Of a stretch of DNA of 64,000 nucleotides, positions 40,102-49,508 are shown piece by piece; within the stretch, counting starts at the first letter, position 1, and each line of letters begins with the position of its first letter. A program made the position numbers and the translations under genes. The stretch is from Isotricha intestinalis (taxonomy: Eukaryota > Ciliophora > Litostomatea > Vestibuliferida > Isotrichidae). The notes under the pieces were generated by a model. The model did not search any database, was not told where the DNA came from, and saw only the letters and a program-made list of their open reading frames with translations. The stretch is taken from the NCBI GenBank assembly GCA_023807065.1, contig JAJJLU010000004.1, positions 1 through 64,000 on the forward strand, read 5' to 3'.

Positions 40102-40462
40102 AAGGTTGAGGTAATTTACTGTTGTTGTTTAATATAGTGAATAGATTTTTTAAAATGGGTTTTTTGTATATTTTTTTTATTGTTGTTTTATATATTTTTT
40201 TTAATTGTCTATTTTTCTTTTATTTTAAAAAAATAAGATTAAAATTGGCATTTTTATATTTGAATTTGTTTAAATTTGTTTTTTTATAGATTCGATTTTT
40301 TTTTATTTTAATTATTTAATAGAAATTATCACTCAATAAATATTTTTACTTCAAAAAAAAATTGTTAAAAAACGATTAAAATTAATATATAAGTTTAATT
40401 ACCCAGAATTTAAAAATTAAAAACGAATAATAATAAAAAATAAACATATATATCTAAATAAA
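40102..40462. other. Convergent spacer, no gene seen
   Basis: 361 bp between convergent stop codons. T-rich on the left, A-rich on the right, no ORF, repeat or RNA structure recognised. Confidence 0.55.
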
Positions 40463-40780
40463 TTATTTCGTTTCCAAAGCAAATAATTCTTCATCTAAAA
40501 TCGCAGGAACAATTTTTTTAGAAGATTTTTTACAAAGAGTAATATCTTTATTATGAGGTAAAACTCTTTTTAAATAAGCCATTTGTTTTTGATATCCTTT
40601 TTTATGTTCTAAAACATCTAAAATTTTTTTTGTATCTGATATATCTTTTGACTTTTCAGCACATATATAAAATTGCTTTATGTCATATACTTTTTTCGTT
40701 TCTTTTTCTACTTTTTGTATATCATTACATATTATTAATGATATGATTGTTAAGAAAAGGAAAAATAAGATTTTCGACAT
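40463..40780 (-). CDS. Small secreted or ER-luminal protein
   Basis: 105 residues. The first 19 (MSKILFFLFLTIISLIICN) form a clear signal peptide with likely cleavage after Cys18 or Asn19. The mature part of about 86 residues is Lys/Glu-rich and helical, with two cysteines (FYICAEK and ITLCKKS) that may form one disulphide. There is no ER-retention signal and no other membrane segment. Family not recognised. The gene is small but has a normal start, stop and spacing (147 bp divergent from the next gene), so I take it as real. Confidence 0.7.
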   Translation of the reverse strand: MSKILFFLFLTIISLIICNDIQKVEKETKKVYDIKQFYICAEKSKDISDTKKILDVLEHKKGYQKQMAYLKRVLPHNKDITLCKKSSKKIVPAILDEELFALETK

Positions 40781-40927
40781 TTTTTTTTAATTTTTTTTAA
40801 AGGAAGTTAAATACAATTTTTATTTTTAATTGTTTTTTCAAATCATTGAAAATTAAATGTTTTTTTATGAATTAAATTTAATATAATTATAAAAATTAAA
40901 TAGTTTTATAATAATTCATAAAATAAA

Positions 40928-41962
40928 ATGTCAATTACAAAAGAAAAAAAAAAATATGAAAAATTTCATTATAATACTTTGTCATCAAATGAAAAACCTT
41001 CAATATTAAAATATAGAAACTCAAAAGTTCAAAAAAAATCAGAATTTTCAAATTTAAAATCCAAATCAATATCAACAAAAGAAAATACATCAATATTAAA
41101 AAAGCCAAAAATTCAAATTCCTAAAATTTATATGAATAATTTAACTAAATCACCAGAAATAAGAAGAAATAATAAATTAGAAAATATAAATAATAAGGAA
41201 AGATTATTTAAAAGTTTTATTATTCATTCTGATTATATTCCTTTAACAAAAGAAGAAAAAATAGAACAATTTGAATCAATTAAACTTCAAAGTGATAGAA
41301 GATTACATCATTACGATCAAATTTTTAAAAAAATAGGAAATGAAATAAATGAAATACATTTAAATTTAAGTAATTATGCAAAAACAACAGAAAATAGATT
41401 TAATAGCACAAATACTATGATTAAAATTAATAGTCATATTAATGACAATGATAATGATAATAATAATAATTATATTAATAATCTAAGTACTATTAAAAAT
41501 GTGAATAGTAGATTTAATAAAAGTGAAAATTCAAGTAAATCAAATTTTAATTCTTCTTTTGATTCAAATTCAAATAAAAATAAATCTAATAATAATATTA
41601 CAATAATTGATAGTATTAATTTAATTGATTCTAAAATTTTAGAACAAGGAGATTCAAATATTAATCCAGAATTAATTGAAGAACATTCTAATAGACAACC
41701 TATTTATATTCATAATTGTAATTTTGATAATAATAATTATAAGAATAAATATTATAATTATAATAAAAAAAAATTTAAAGAAATTTTTTTTAAAAAAGAT
41801 ATTTTGAAAATTAAAGATGTTCATGAACAAAATACTTCAAATGATATTATTTATAATACTAGTAAAAGTAATATTGATATTAGTAATAATATTTCTAATT
41901 GTTACATTAAATGTTGCAGGAAAGAAAAAGAAGATAAGAATGATCAATGTAATATTATATGA
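40928..41962 (+). CDS. Asn/Ser-rich protein ending in a CaaX-like box
   Basis: 344 residues. The N-terminus is Lys/Ser-rich (EKPSILKYRNSKVQKK), and residues 90-150 are the most structured part (IPLTKEEKIEQFESIKLQSD). An Asn/Ser-rich low-complexity middle follows. The end is CYIKCCRKEKEDKNDQCNII: a terminal Cys-Asn-Ile-Ile that fits a CaaX prenylation box, with an upstream Cys-Cys pair that could be palmitoylated and basic residues between. This suggests membrane attachment at the C-terminus. No recognised domain. It stops with TGA. Confidence 0.72.
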   Translation: MSITKEKKKYEKFHYNTLSSNEKPSILKYRNSKVQKKSEFSNLKSKSISTKENTSILKKPKIQIPKIYMNNLTKSPEIRRNNKLENINNKERLFKSFIIHSDYIPLTKEEKIEQFESIKLQSDRRLHHYDQIFKKIGNEINEIHLNLSNYAKTTENRFNSTNTMIKINSHINDNDNDNNNNYINNLSTIKNVNSRFNKSENSSKSNFNSSFDSNSNKNKSNNNITIIDSINLIDSKILEQGDSNINPELIEEHSNRQPIYIHNCNFDNNNYKNKYYNYNKKKFKEIFFKKDILKIKDVHEQNTSNDIIYNTSKSNIDISNNISNCYIKCCRKEKEDKNDQCNII

Positions 41963-42313
41963 TTATATTTTTTAATTAATATTTTTTTTTTTGATTTAAA
42001 ATGTTTGAATTTAAAATTCAATTTTTATACTTCATAATTAAAAAATTAAAATAAAAAATAATTAAGTTTGTTTTTTTAGTTAATATTAATTTATGTTTGT
42101 GAAATAAAATTATATATCATATACTATTTTTTAGACCTTATAATAAAAATAAATTTAAATGTGAGAAATAAATTTAACATAATATTTAAATCAATTAAAA
42201 ATCTTAAATCCATATCTTTATAAATTACTTATTATTTTTCCTAATCATAAAATATAATAAGTAACAAAAATAATTTATAATGGAATTTATAATTTACATT
42301 AAAAAATATTTTT
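41963..42313. other. Convergent spacer, no gene seen
   Basis: 351 bp between convergent genes; AT-rich, no credible ORF or repeat. Confidence 0.55.
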
Positions 42314-43264
42314 TTAATATTTATATTGTTCTAAGTAACTTTTCTTAGAATAAATAAAATTCGGAGTTCTATTTCCTAACTTTTTTAAATTATTAATTTG
42401 TTCATTCAAAAATTGAAAATTTAATTTTTGATTGTCTTTTATATTTAAAAGAAGATAAAATTGATAAACTAAACAACAAAAAAATTCATTAATAACATTC
42501 ATAACGTTATTCTTTCTATTACAAATATTAATTAAACTTCCATTTTTTAAACAATTCAAAGTAATTTCAGATAAATTTAACAAAGAAAAGAGAAATAAAT
42601 ATTCAAAAGTGTTTTGTTTAAAAAAAAGAAATAAATTTTTAAAAAAAACAGAATAATAATCTTTTAAAAATAAAATTTGAATTAAACAAAACATTTTTAA
42701 ATCATAATTTAATTTTAATCCGATTTTTAACCAATGATTTCCTTTTTTTGGACAAAAATTTGTTTCTGTTAAAAAATTATATATTGTTGTTAGAATGTTA
42801 TAATGAATATTATCATTTTCATTATATAAAATTTTTGAGAAATAAATAATTTTTTCTTTTTCTTTTTTTAAATTTGGATTTAATTTTGACTTTTCTTTTC
42901 CACAAATAAAAAAATTGGAACAACATTTTTCTTGTTCTAAATTATCATAACTTAAGAAATTTTTTTTATTAGAAAAATTTAAATTTGAAAAATATTCAAT
43001 CACTTGATTATAATTTACAATTATATTTATTTCATCAATTTCACTTAAATTCATTTCACTATTTTCAAAAGATGAATTATTTAAACTTTCTTTTTTTAAA
43101 AAATAAGTTTCTTCTTTTGAAAAAATATTTTGACAATTATCTTCATTCCTTAAATGTTTATTAGGAATTTTATTTTTTTTTAAATTAAGTTTTGAAATAG
43201 AATTTGAATCTTCATTCGATTCTTCGTAAATTACATTTGAAATATAATTTTTGTGAATTTTCAT
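42314..43264 (-). CDS. ELMO-domain protein, divergent
   Basis: 316 residues. After a variable N-terminal 140, residues 150-295 follow the ELMO/CED-12 fold: YNILTTIYNFLTETNFCPKK, then HWLKIGLKLNYDLKMFCLIQ in place of W-x3-GFQ-x2-DPxTDFRG, then the family's C-terminal blocks LFSLLNLSEITLNCLKNGSL and INEFFCCLVYQFYLLLN (compare E-F-x-x-F-Y-x-Y-L-V-Y-E-F in ELMOD proteins). ELMOD proteins are GTPase-activating proteins for ARF/ARL GTPases and use the Arg of the DxRG motif; the aligned residue here is Lys190 and the loop is shortened. Activity is therefore doubtful. An ARF1 gene lies at 22574 on the same chromosome. Assigned by eye; a profile search would settle it. Confidence 0.65.
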   Translation of the reverse strand: MKIHKNYISNVIYEESNEDSNSISKLNLKKNKIPNKHLRNEDNCQNIFSKEETYFLKKESLNNSSFENSEMNLSEIDEINIIVNYNQVIEYFSNLNFSNKKNFLSYDNLEQEKCCSNFFICGKEKSKLNPNLKKEKEKIIYFSKILYNENDNIHYNILTTIYNFLTETNFCPKKGNHWLKIGLKLNYDLKMFCLIQILFLKDYYSVFFKNLFLFFKQNTFEYLFLFSLLNLSEITLNCLKNGSLINICNRKNNVMNVINEFFCCLVYQFYLLLNIKDNQKLNFQFLNEQINNLKKLGNRTPNFIYSKKSYLEQYKY

Positions 43265-43336
43265 TTTTTATATAATAAAAAAATTAAGATTTAATTAATT
43301 AATAAAAAGAAAAAAATATTTTATTTATAGAATAAT

Positions 43337-44542
43337 TTAATAATATAAATCATTTTTCGATAAAAAATTGACTGTACTTAAACTTCTTAAATTATTTTTT
43401 TTTATTATATCCTTAGAAGAATTAATATAAGGTAAATTTTTTTTTGAAGATTCAGTTTTAAAATTAAAAAAACTATTTTTTTTCTTATTTTTAATTTTTG
43501 AATGAATAAAAGAAGTTTGACTTAAAAATATTTTTTTTTTATTTCTTGTTATTAAATCATATTTTTTATCATTTATAAAAGAAGATAAATTATAATCACT
43601 ATTAAATTTGCTTTTATTATCAGTTAAATTATTTAATTTTTTTTCAATTAATAATTTTTGATTTAAATCATTATCACTATCATCACTATTCAAATTATTA
43701 TTTATTTTATTTTTATTATTTCTTTTTTTTTCTAAAATATTTTTAGAAGAATAATTCTTTTGTTGTAAATAATTTTTAACAGGAGAAATAATTTTTCTTT
43801 TATTAGTTTTTTTTTTAGGAGAAATAAATTTTAAAATTTTATTATTATGATTTTCATAATTTTCAGAGTCTTTAAAAATAAAAGCATTAATAAAACCTCC
43901 TTTTTTTAATTTAATTATTTGTTTTCTTTGAATAAATTTTTTGATATCTAATTTCCCAATAAATAAATTTATTATATTTTTATTATCTTCAACTTCTAAA
44001 TTATTTTCTTCTTCTAATTCATCATTATTATTATTCTTTTTATTTTCTATTGTTATTTTTTTTTCTAAATGAAAATCTAAATTTCTTTTTCTTATTGTTG
44101 AAAATAATTTTTTGTTTGTTCTTTTTTTTGGTTCTTCATTTATTTTATCTTGAGAATTTTTTTTTAATTCAATTTTACATAATTTAATATAATATTCAAT
44201 TAAATATTCTGTTCTTTTTTTTACTTCAATTCCTATTAAATTTAATTTTTTATAATATAATTTTGCTTTGTTTTTTAAATATAAAAATTCTAATTTCGTG
44301 AAAGAATAATTTTTATATATTTTTTTTTCTTTCATTAATTTTAAAATTTCATTAAAACAAAAAAAAATATTTTTTGATTTTTTCTCCTTTAAAGAACCAC
44401 TCCCAAAAATTTTTTCTTTTTTTTCTTTTTCATCTTCAATTATAATATCATTTATATCTCTTAATATATCAAAAAAAGAATTTGCATATTTTAAATTAAG
44501 AAATAAATGAAGTTTTAAAAGAATTCTTTCTTTTAAATTCAT
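43337..44542 (-). CDS. Hypothetical Lys/Asn-rich protein
   Basis: 401 residues, strongly basic. Residues 1-130 look helical and ordered (KERILLKLHLFLNLKYANSF, FCFNEILKLMKEKK, LIGIEVKKRTEYLIEYYIKL). A second ordered patch is NIINLFIGKLDIKKFIQRKQ (about 190-215). The rest is low-complexity, with Ser/Lys motifs such as KRKIISPVKNY. No known domain, signal or membrane segment. The stop codon is 72 bp upstream of the ELMO gene start on the same strand. Confidence 0.68.
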   Translation of the reverse strand: MNLKERILLKLHLFLNLKYANSFFDILRDINDIIIEDEKEKKEKIFGSGSLKEKKSKNIFFCFNEILKLMKEKKIYKNYSFTKLEFLYLKNKAKLYYKKLNLIGIEVKKRTEYLIEYYIKLCKIELKKNSQDKINEEPKKRTNKKLFSTIRKRNLDFHLEKKITIENKKNNNNDELEEENNLEVEDNKNIINLFIGKLDIKKFIQRKQIIKLKKGGFINAFIFKDSENYENHNNKILKFISPKKKTNKRKIISPVKNYLQQKNYSSKNILEKKRNNKNKINNNLNSDDSDNDLNQKLLIEKKLNNLTDNKSKFNSDYNLSSFINDKKYDLITRNKKKIFLSQTSFIHSKIKNKKKNSFFNFKTESSKKNLPYINSSKDIIKKNNLRSLSTVNFLSKNDLYY

Positions 44543-44733
44543 TTTATTTTAATTTAAAGTATTACTATTAATTTAATTTAATTTTTTTTTATTTGAAAAA
44601 TATGATTAAAAAATTCCATATATAAAAATTGATTCACATCAAATTTATTATATATTAAATTTATAAATATATATAATAAACTTAATCTACTTTTTTATTT
44701 TAAAATTCTATAAAAATAAAACAGAAAAAAAAA

Positions 44734-45108
44734 TTAACTATTTTCTTCAGTATTATTATATAATTGAACATAATTTTTTTTTCCTTGTTCTAATTGTTCT
44801 TTCATATTTTTATCACAAGCAATAATTTTTAATTTATTACAAGTAATATTACTTTTTTCAATAGTAACACTAACATTTTTCCCATAAAATATCCATATAT
44901 CATCACAATTTTTAAAAGAAGTAACTTGTGCTTTAATAGAAGCTTTTTGTTTTTTACTTTTTGATATTTCTTCACATATTACTCTATCAAATATTTCTAA
45001 TGTTTTTGATAACATTTCATTTGATATTTTATCCTCTTTTTGTAATTCTTCTAATACTTCTAATAATGTTTTTCCTAATGAAGATTGACGATATAATGTT
45101 AATGACAT
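44734..45108 (-). CDS. TOA2: Transcription initiation factor IIA gamma subunit
   Basis: 124 residues, close to the 106-122 usual for the family. LYRQSSLGKTLLEVLEELQK is the N-terminal helical hallmark (Y-x-L-Y-R-x-T-x-L-G-x-x-L-x-x-x-L), and KAQVTSFKNCDDIWIFYGKN with KLKIIACDKNM are the C-terminal beta-barrel motifs (Y/F-R-x-C-D-x-V-W-T-F; K-I-V-A-C-D). The protein pairs with TFIIA alpha/beta and stabilises TBP on promoters in the nucleus. No alterations of conserved positions stand out apart from the short, Asn/Glu-rich tail. Confidence 0.93.
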   Translation of the reverse strand: MSLTLYRQSSLGKTLLEVLEELQKEDKISNEMLSKTLEIFDRVICEEISKSKKQKASIKAQVTSFKNCDDIWIFYGKNVSVTIEKSNITCNKLKIIACDKNMKEQLEQGKKNYVQLYNNTEENS

Positions 45109-45352
45109 TATATTTTTCTAAAATTAATTTTTTTTTAGATAAAAGATTATATAGTTTTTATGGTGAAATTTATTTTTTTTTTTAAATTTAATCAATTGTT
45201 CAATTCATTTAATTAAATGTAAAAAAATAAAATAATTAAAAGAAATAAATATTTAAGAAAAGAAAGAATAAAATTTCAAATCAAAAATAAAAAGAACGTA
45301 AATAAAAGAATTTTTTTTTTAAAAAATTCAAAAAAAAATATTTAAAAAAAAT

Positions 45353-45868
45353 TTAATTACATCCACAATCTCCTCCCCAAATATCAAAAGCATGATTACA
45401 ATTGAATTTTTTTTTTCCAAGAGCCTTATTTAAAATATTATGTAAATCACAAATATAATAAACTAATTCTTCTCTATTTTTATTTTCCAAAGGATGCTTT
45501 TTAACAATTTCTTTAAAAACATTATTATTAGAAGGATAAAAATAAATTAATCCATAAAAGAAATTTTCAAAATTTTTTTTTTCTATTTTATCTGGATGAT
45601 TAGAATAAGAAGCTGCAATACTATGTAAAACTTTCCAAGTGTGAATTCCTAAAGTTTCACATGTTTCATTTTTTGGAATGTATATTTCTGATGAATAATT
45701 ATATGTTTCATTTATTTTTGTTTCATTTTTTTCTTTTGTTAAATTTGTTTGATTTTTTATTTCAGGAATTTCATTAGAAAAATATTTGTCTAAATAACCT
45801 TTTGAATATATTTTAGATAAAAGAAATATTAATAATGAATTGAGGAAGAATGATAAGAAATTATTCAT
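45353..45868 (-). CDS. Erv/ALR-fold protein lacking the CxxC active site
   Basis: 171 residues. A hydrophobic N-terminus (FLSFFLNSLLIFLLSKIYS) is a signal anchor, followed by a linker with several N-x-T/S glycosylation sequons (NQT, NLT, NET), so the rest probably lies in the secretory lumen. Residues 70-160 match the FAD-binding Erv1/ALR/Erv2 sulfhydryl oxidase domain: TWKVLHSIAASY (W78, H82), FYGLIYFYPSNNNVFKEIVK, and ICDLHNILNKALGKKKFNC (C140, H143, N144, N147). At the position of the catalytic C-x-x-C after Tyr-Pro there is Ser113-Asn-Asn-Asn116. The protein ends GGDCGCN, whose CGC might act as a substitute shuttle. The fold and some FAD contacts are kept while the redox pair is lost. Confidence 0.85.
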   Translation of the reverse strand: MNNFLSFFLNSLLIFLLSKIYSKGYLDKYFSNEIPEIKNQTNLTKEKNETKINETYNYSSEIYIPKNETCETLGIHTWKVLHSIAASYSNHPDKIEKKNFENFFYGLIYFYPSNNNVFKEIVKKHPLENKNREELVYYICDLHNILNKALGKKKFNCNHAFDIWGGDCGCN

Positions 45869-46037
45869 TTTTTTGAATGAAATTTTAATTTTTTTTTCAT
45901 GAAAAATTTAATTTTATTTTTATAGAAATTATAAACTAAAAATATGTTAATTTTATTTTATGTTCTCTTAAAAAAATTTATATTGTATTTAATCAATTAA
46001 TTGAAAAATTATTTTAATAAAAGTATTTAATTAATAA

Positions 46038-47126
46038 ATGATACAATTTCATTATTATAATTTTTATATTTATTTTTTAATAAGAGCAATCTTTGCAACA
46101 ATAAGAAAAGCTATAGAAACAAAACATAAAGAAATTATTGGTAATAACAGTCTTTTTTTAATGTCTTTTGGAGAATGTCTTTCAATATTTTTATATTTTA
46201 TTGAAAAAACAAAAAACAAATCACCAAAAAATTATATCTTTAAATATAGATTAGAAGGAAAAATTAGAACATCCATATCTTCATTTAATGTAACAAAAAT
46301 AAGAATAATTATTATACTTTGTGGTATATTAGATATAATTTGTTCATATGATTTTTCAAAAAAGTTAAATTATGATTTCAAGGAAAAAGAAAAGATATTA
46401 GAAGGATTAAATATTCTTTTATTAGGATTATTTGTTTATATGAATGAACGTTTTTATTTAAATATTCAAACTTATACCCATCAACGAATAGGTTTTATTT
46501 TAGTTTTTCTATCATCATTAATAAAAATTTTTTCTTCAATTAAAAATAATAAAATATTTGAATTAAATCTATTAATATATATTATTTTAATTATAGAAAA
46601 AGAATATTTACACTCGATGATAGGAATTTTTGAAAAAAAATTAAATTATGAATATTTTGTAAGTATATATAATATTTGTGGATTAGAAGGAATTTATGGA
46701 TTAATATTTTATTTATGTAATTACTTATATTATAATAATATTAAAGAATGCTTTTCACAATTAATAATAATATTTTATTCTCCTTTATATGTTTTACCAT
46801 ATATAATATCTATTTTAATATATAATTTATGTAGATTAAAAATAGAAGAAAAAACAAGACCTAGTTATAATACTATTGGATATTTTATAAATAATTTATT
46901 TTTAAATATTTTCAATGTTTCTGGAAAAAACGACATTTGGACTGTAGAAAATATTGTATGTACTATTTTATCTATGATAGGTGCTTTTATTTTTTGTGAA
47001 GTGTTTACTTTGAAATGTTGTGATATAGATAAAAATACTATTTATGAAACTATTTCCAGAGGTAAAATAGATACTTGTTTAATACTCGAAGCTTCAAGTA
47101 ATGAAAATTCTTTTGCTTCTTGGTAA
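46038..47126 (+). CDS. Multi-pass membrane protein, drug/metabolite transporter-like
   Basis: 362 residues with about nine or ten hydrophobic helices, a basic loop after helix 2 (KNKSPKNYIFKYRLEGK), and a hydrophilic tail of about 40 residues. The pattern EKEYLHSMIGIFEKKLNYEY then ICGLEGIYGLIFYL resembles SLC35F6-type members of the drug/metabolite transporter superfamily (x-E-x-K-x-L-x-K ... G-W-E-G-x-F-G), and the last helices follow ENIVCTILSMIGAFIFCEVF. These are transporters or transporter-like proteins of endomembranes; substrate unknown. The start may not be the only possible one, but no better upstream ATG is in frame. 169 bp divergent from the Erv-like gene. Confidence 0.68.
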   Translation: MIQFHYYNFYIYFLIRAIFATIRKAIETKHKEIIGNNSLFLMSFGECLSIFLYFIEKTKNKSPKNYIFKYRLEGKIRTSISSFNVTKIRIIIILCGILDIICSYDFSKKLNYDFKEKEKILEGLNILLLGLFVYMNERFYLNIQTYTHQRIGFILVFLSSLIKIFSSIKNNKIFELNLLIYIILIIEKEYLHSMIGIFEKKLNYEYFVSIYNICGLEGIYGLIFYLCNYLYYNNIKECFSQLIIIFYSPLYVLPYIISILIYNLCRLKIEEKTRPSYNTIGYFINNLFLNIFNVSGKNDIWTVENIVCTILSMIGAFIFCEVFTLKCCDIDKNTIYETISRGKIDTCLILEASSNENSFASW

Positions 47127-47303
47127 ATACTATTTTAATTTAATAAAAAGAAAATAAAAAGATTTTAGATAAAGAAACAAATAATATTAAATCTATTTCT
47201 GTTTTTTATAAAAAATAAATATTTATATATATCTTTTGTTTATTTAATTTTTATTATTAAAAAAATCAATTCTTTTTAAGAAGTAACCATAATTAAATAT
47301 TAT

Positions 47304-48449
47304 TTAAATTTTATATTTAACATCAGTAGACTTTCTACATGAATTGAAACCACTTTGATAAATATTAATCATATTATTATTTTTTTTTAATATATTCACT
47401 TCAGAATTATTTTTAATTAATGGCATTCCTTTATTATTTTTAATTTTAATATCTTTAATAGGTAATTTAGCAATTTTAATACTTAAACTATTATTTAAAC
47501 TAGTATTATGATTTTGTCTACTTGATAAATATTTATGTATAAAAAACAATTTATTTTGTTCATAATCATTTTTTTTTAAATATTCAACATTATTTTTTTT
47601 GCTTTTTTTAAATAATTTACTTTTTATTTTTTGCATTTGAAATAATTTTAAATTGGGAGAATAAGATTTATTATTTTCATTATTTAAACTATCTTGTTTA
47701 TTAACAGATAATATATTTGTACTTATATTTGTATTATTATTAGCTTCAAAATTTATTGTAGAATAAATTTCTTTTTGTTTTTCTTCTAATTTTAAATTTA
47801 ATTTTTGAATTTTATTTTCTAAAGAAATAATATTTTTTTCCTTTTCACTTAAATTAAGTTCTAAAGTTTTTAATTTTTTTTCATTTTCAGAAATATAATT
47901 TTTTAAATTTATATTTTCTTTTCTTAAAATAATTATTTCATTATCTTTTCTATCATTATTTAAAAATTTTCCATCTTCATATTTTAATTTTTCTTTCATT
48001 TCTTCATATTCATCTTCAATATCTAATAAATCAGCAATTTTATTTTTTAATACATTTTTTTGTAATTTATATCTAAAAATTAATTTAGTTAAATTTCTTT
48101 CTTTTTCTTCTAATTTTTTTATATATGTTTCTAATTGATTTAATTCATTTTTTTCAATTGGAATTTTTTTTTTTAACATATTTAATTTTTCTTCTTTTTT
48201 TCCTTCTTCTTTTCCTTCTTCAAATTTTTTTTTTAATAATATTTTAATTGAATCATGAAGATATTCAATTAATTGATTAGAAGATATTGATCTAATATTG
48301 TTTTTATAATCTTCTTCTTCAATTTCAATTTTCAAATTTTTTATTTCACTTGTTACTTCATAAAATAAACAATAAAGAAGTTCTTTTTCATTTAAACTTA
48401 ATTTTTCTCTTTTTTCTGTTTTTTCTTCTTCTAAACTTTGAGAAGTCAT
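47304..48449 (-). CDS. Coiled-coil protein
   Basis: 381 residues from the ATG at 48447-48449 (MTSQSLEEEKTEK). The open frame continues upstream to a TTG at 48519-48521, but those 24 codons are AT-rich leader-like and I exclude them. Residues 20-240 are coiled coil (KKIPIEKNELNQLETYIKKL; KNYISENEKKLKTLELNLSE). The remainder is Asn/Ser/Lys-rich with short basic motifs. No catalytic or membrane domain. Typical of ciliate structural proteins; family not recognised. Confidence 0.72.
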   Translation of the reverse strand: MTSQSLEEEKTEKREKLSLNEKELLYCLFYEVTSEIKNLKIEIEEEDYKNNIRSISSNQLIEYLHDSIKILLKKKFEEGKEEGKKEEKLNMLKKKIPIEKNELNQLETYIKKLEEKERNLTKLIFRYKLQKNVLKNKIADLLDIEDEYEEMKEKLKYEDGKFLNNDRKDNEIIILRKENINLKNYISENEKKLKTLELNLSEKEKNIISLENKIQKLNLKLEEKQKEIYSTINFEANNNTNISTNILSVNKQDSLNNENNKSYSPNLKLFQMQKIKSKLFKKSKKNNVEYLKKNDYEQNKLFFIHKYLSSRQNHNTSLNNSLSIKIAKLPIKDIKIKNNKGMPLIKNNSEVNILKKNNNMINIYQSGFNSCRKSTDVKYKI

Positions 48450-48752
48450 TTTTAAATAATTTTTATTATTTATTTTATATTTTATTCTTTTAATTATATT
48501 TAAATGATATAAAAGTTTCAATATAAATTTTACTAAATAAATAATACAAATACCTATTTCTTTTTTTATTATTTAAAACTACATAATCCTAACATTTATC
48601 TTTCTTTATTTGGTTTTTTAAATAATAAACATCATCGAATAATAAAAACCAAATAAAAAAATAAAGAATATAAAACATAAACAATTATTTTTTTTAACCC
48701 TAATAAAAATACGATAAATCATTTTTAAAAATAAAAAATAAAACTTTAAAAA
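48450..48752. other. Tandem intergenic, no gene seen
   Basis: 303 bp between two minus-strand genes, AT-rich, containing an open but unlikely 5' extension of the coiled-coil gene (48450-48521). No other feature recognised. Confidence 0.5.
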
Positions 48753-49337
48753 TTAATAAATAATATTTTTTTTACATAAAGGACAAAAGTCTTTATCCAA
48801 TAACCATTTCATAATACAATCTTTATGAAAAATATGTTGTTTACAAGAAAATAATTTAACTCTATCAAATTCTTTAAATTCTTCTAAACAAATTGCACAT
48901 TCTTTTTCTTTTCTTTTCATATGTTTATCTGAATATTTATATTTAAATTCTTCTAATTTACTTATTACTAAAGTTCTCTTATAATTTTTATCATTATTAT
49001 TTGAATTTTCTTGTAAAAATAAATTTTCAATTATTTCATCTAAAGACATTTCTTCTGTTGAAATTTCATCTTCTGAAATTTCATTTTCGTAATTGTCAAA
49101 AGAATAATTATTTTCTGAATCTATATCATAATTACTTTCTATAATGAATTTTGTATCTCTTGATAATCTATTTTCTTTTGATTCTTTTACTAATTTCACT
49201 AAACTTTTTCTTATTAAATTTTCCTGACGAAATAATATTTCTGGATTTATATTATTCTCATTTTCAATGTTTTTTGATAAATTTGATGAATAATTTCTCT
49301 TATTTTTTCTTTGGAGAGATGATATAAAAAAATACAT
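48753..49337 (-). CDS. RING-H2 finger protein, probable E3 ubiquitin ligase
   Basis: 194 residues. The C-terminal 50 hold a complete RING-H2 finger: ECAICLEEFKEFDRVKLFSC, then HIFHKDCIMKWLLDKDFCPLC, with the C-x2-C, C-x-H, H-x2-C and C-x2-C ligands and the Trp typical of E2 binding. The N-terminal 140 are Asn/Ser/Glu-rich and acidic (YENEISEDEISTEEMSLDEI) without a transmembrane helix, although the first residues (MYFFISSLQRKNKR) are mildly hydrophobic. The finger ends the protein. Its role is to transfer ubiquitin from an E2 to unknown substrates. Divergent from the acid phosphatase, 171 bp between starts. Confidence 0.88.
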   Translation of the reverse strand: MYFFISSLQRKNKRNYSSNLSKNIENENNINPEILFRQENLIRKSLVKLVKESKENRLSRDTKFIIESNYDIDSENNYSFDNYENEISEDEISTEEMSLDEIIENLFLQENSNNNDKNYKRTLVISKLEEFKYKYSDKHMKRKEKECAICLEEFKEFDRVKLFSCKQHIFHKDCIMKWLLDKDFCPLCKKNIIY

Positions 49338-49508
49338 GATTAAAATTATTTTTTTATAAAATTTTTAAATTATTTTTTACATAAAAAAACTTATCAGAAT
49401 AAATCTTTTTTATCTTAAAATAATAGTATTTCTTTATTTATAAATAAGATATATTTATTTATAAATTTTAGATTTATTAAATTTTAATATAATACAAAAA
49501 ATAAATAA

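Noticed and set aside
48450..48521. Upstream TTG-initiated extension of the coiled-coil gene
   Set aside because: TTG is not a usual eukaryotic start; a good in-frame ATG at 48447-48449 begins the charged protein. The same applied at 10223 and 32263.
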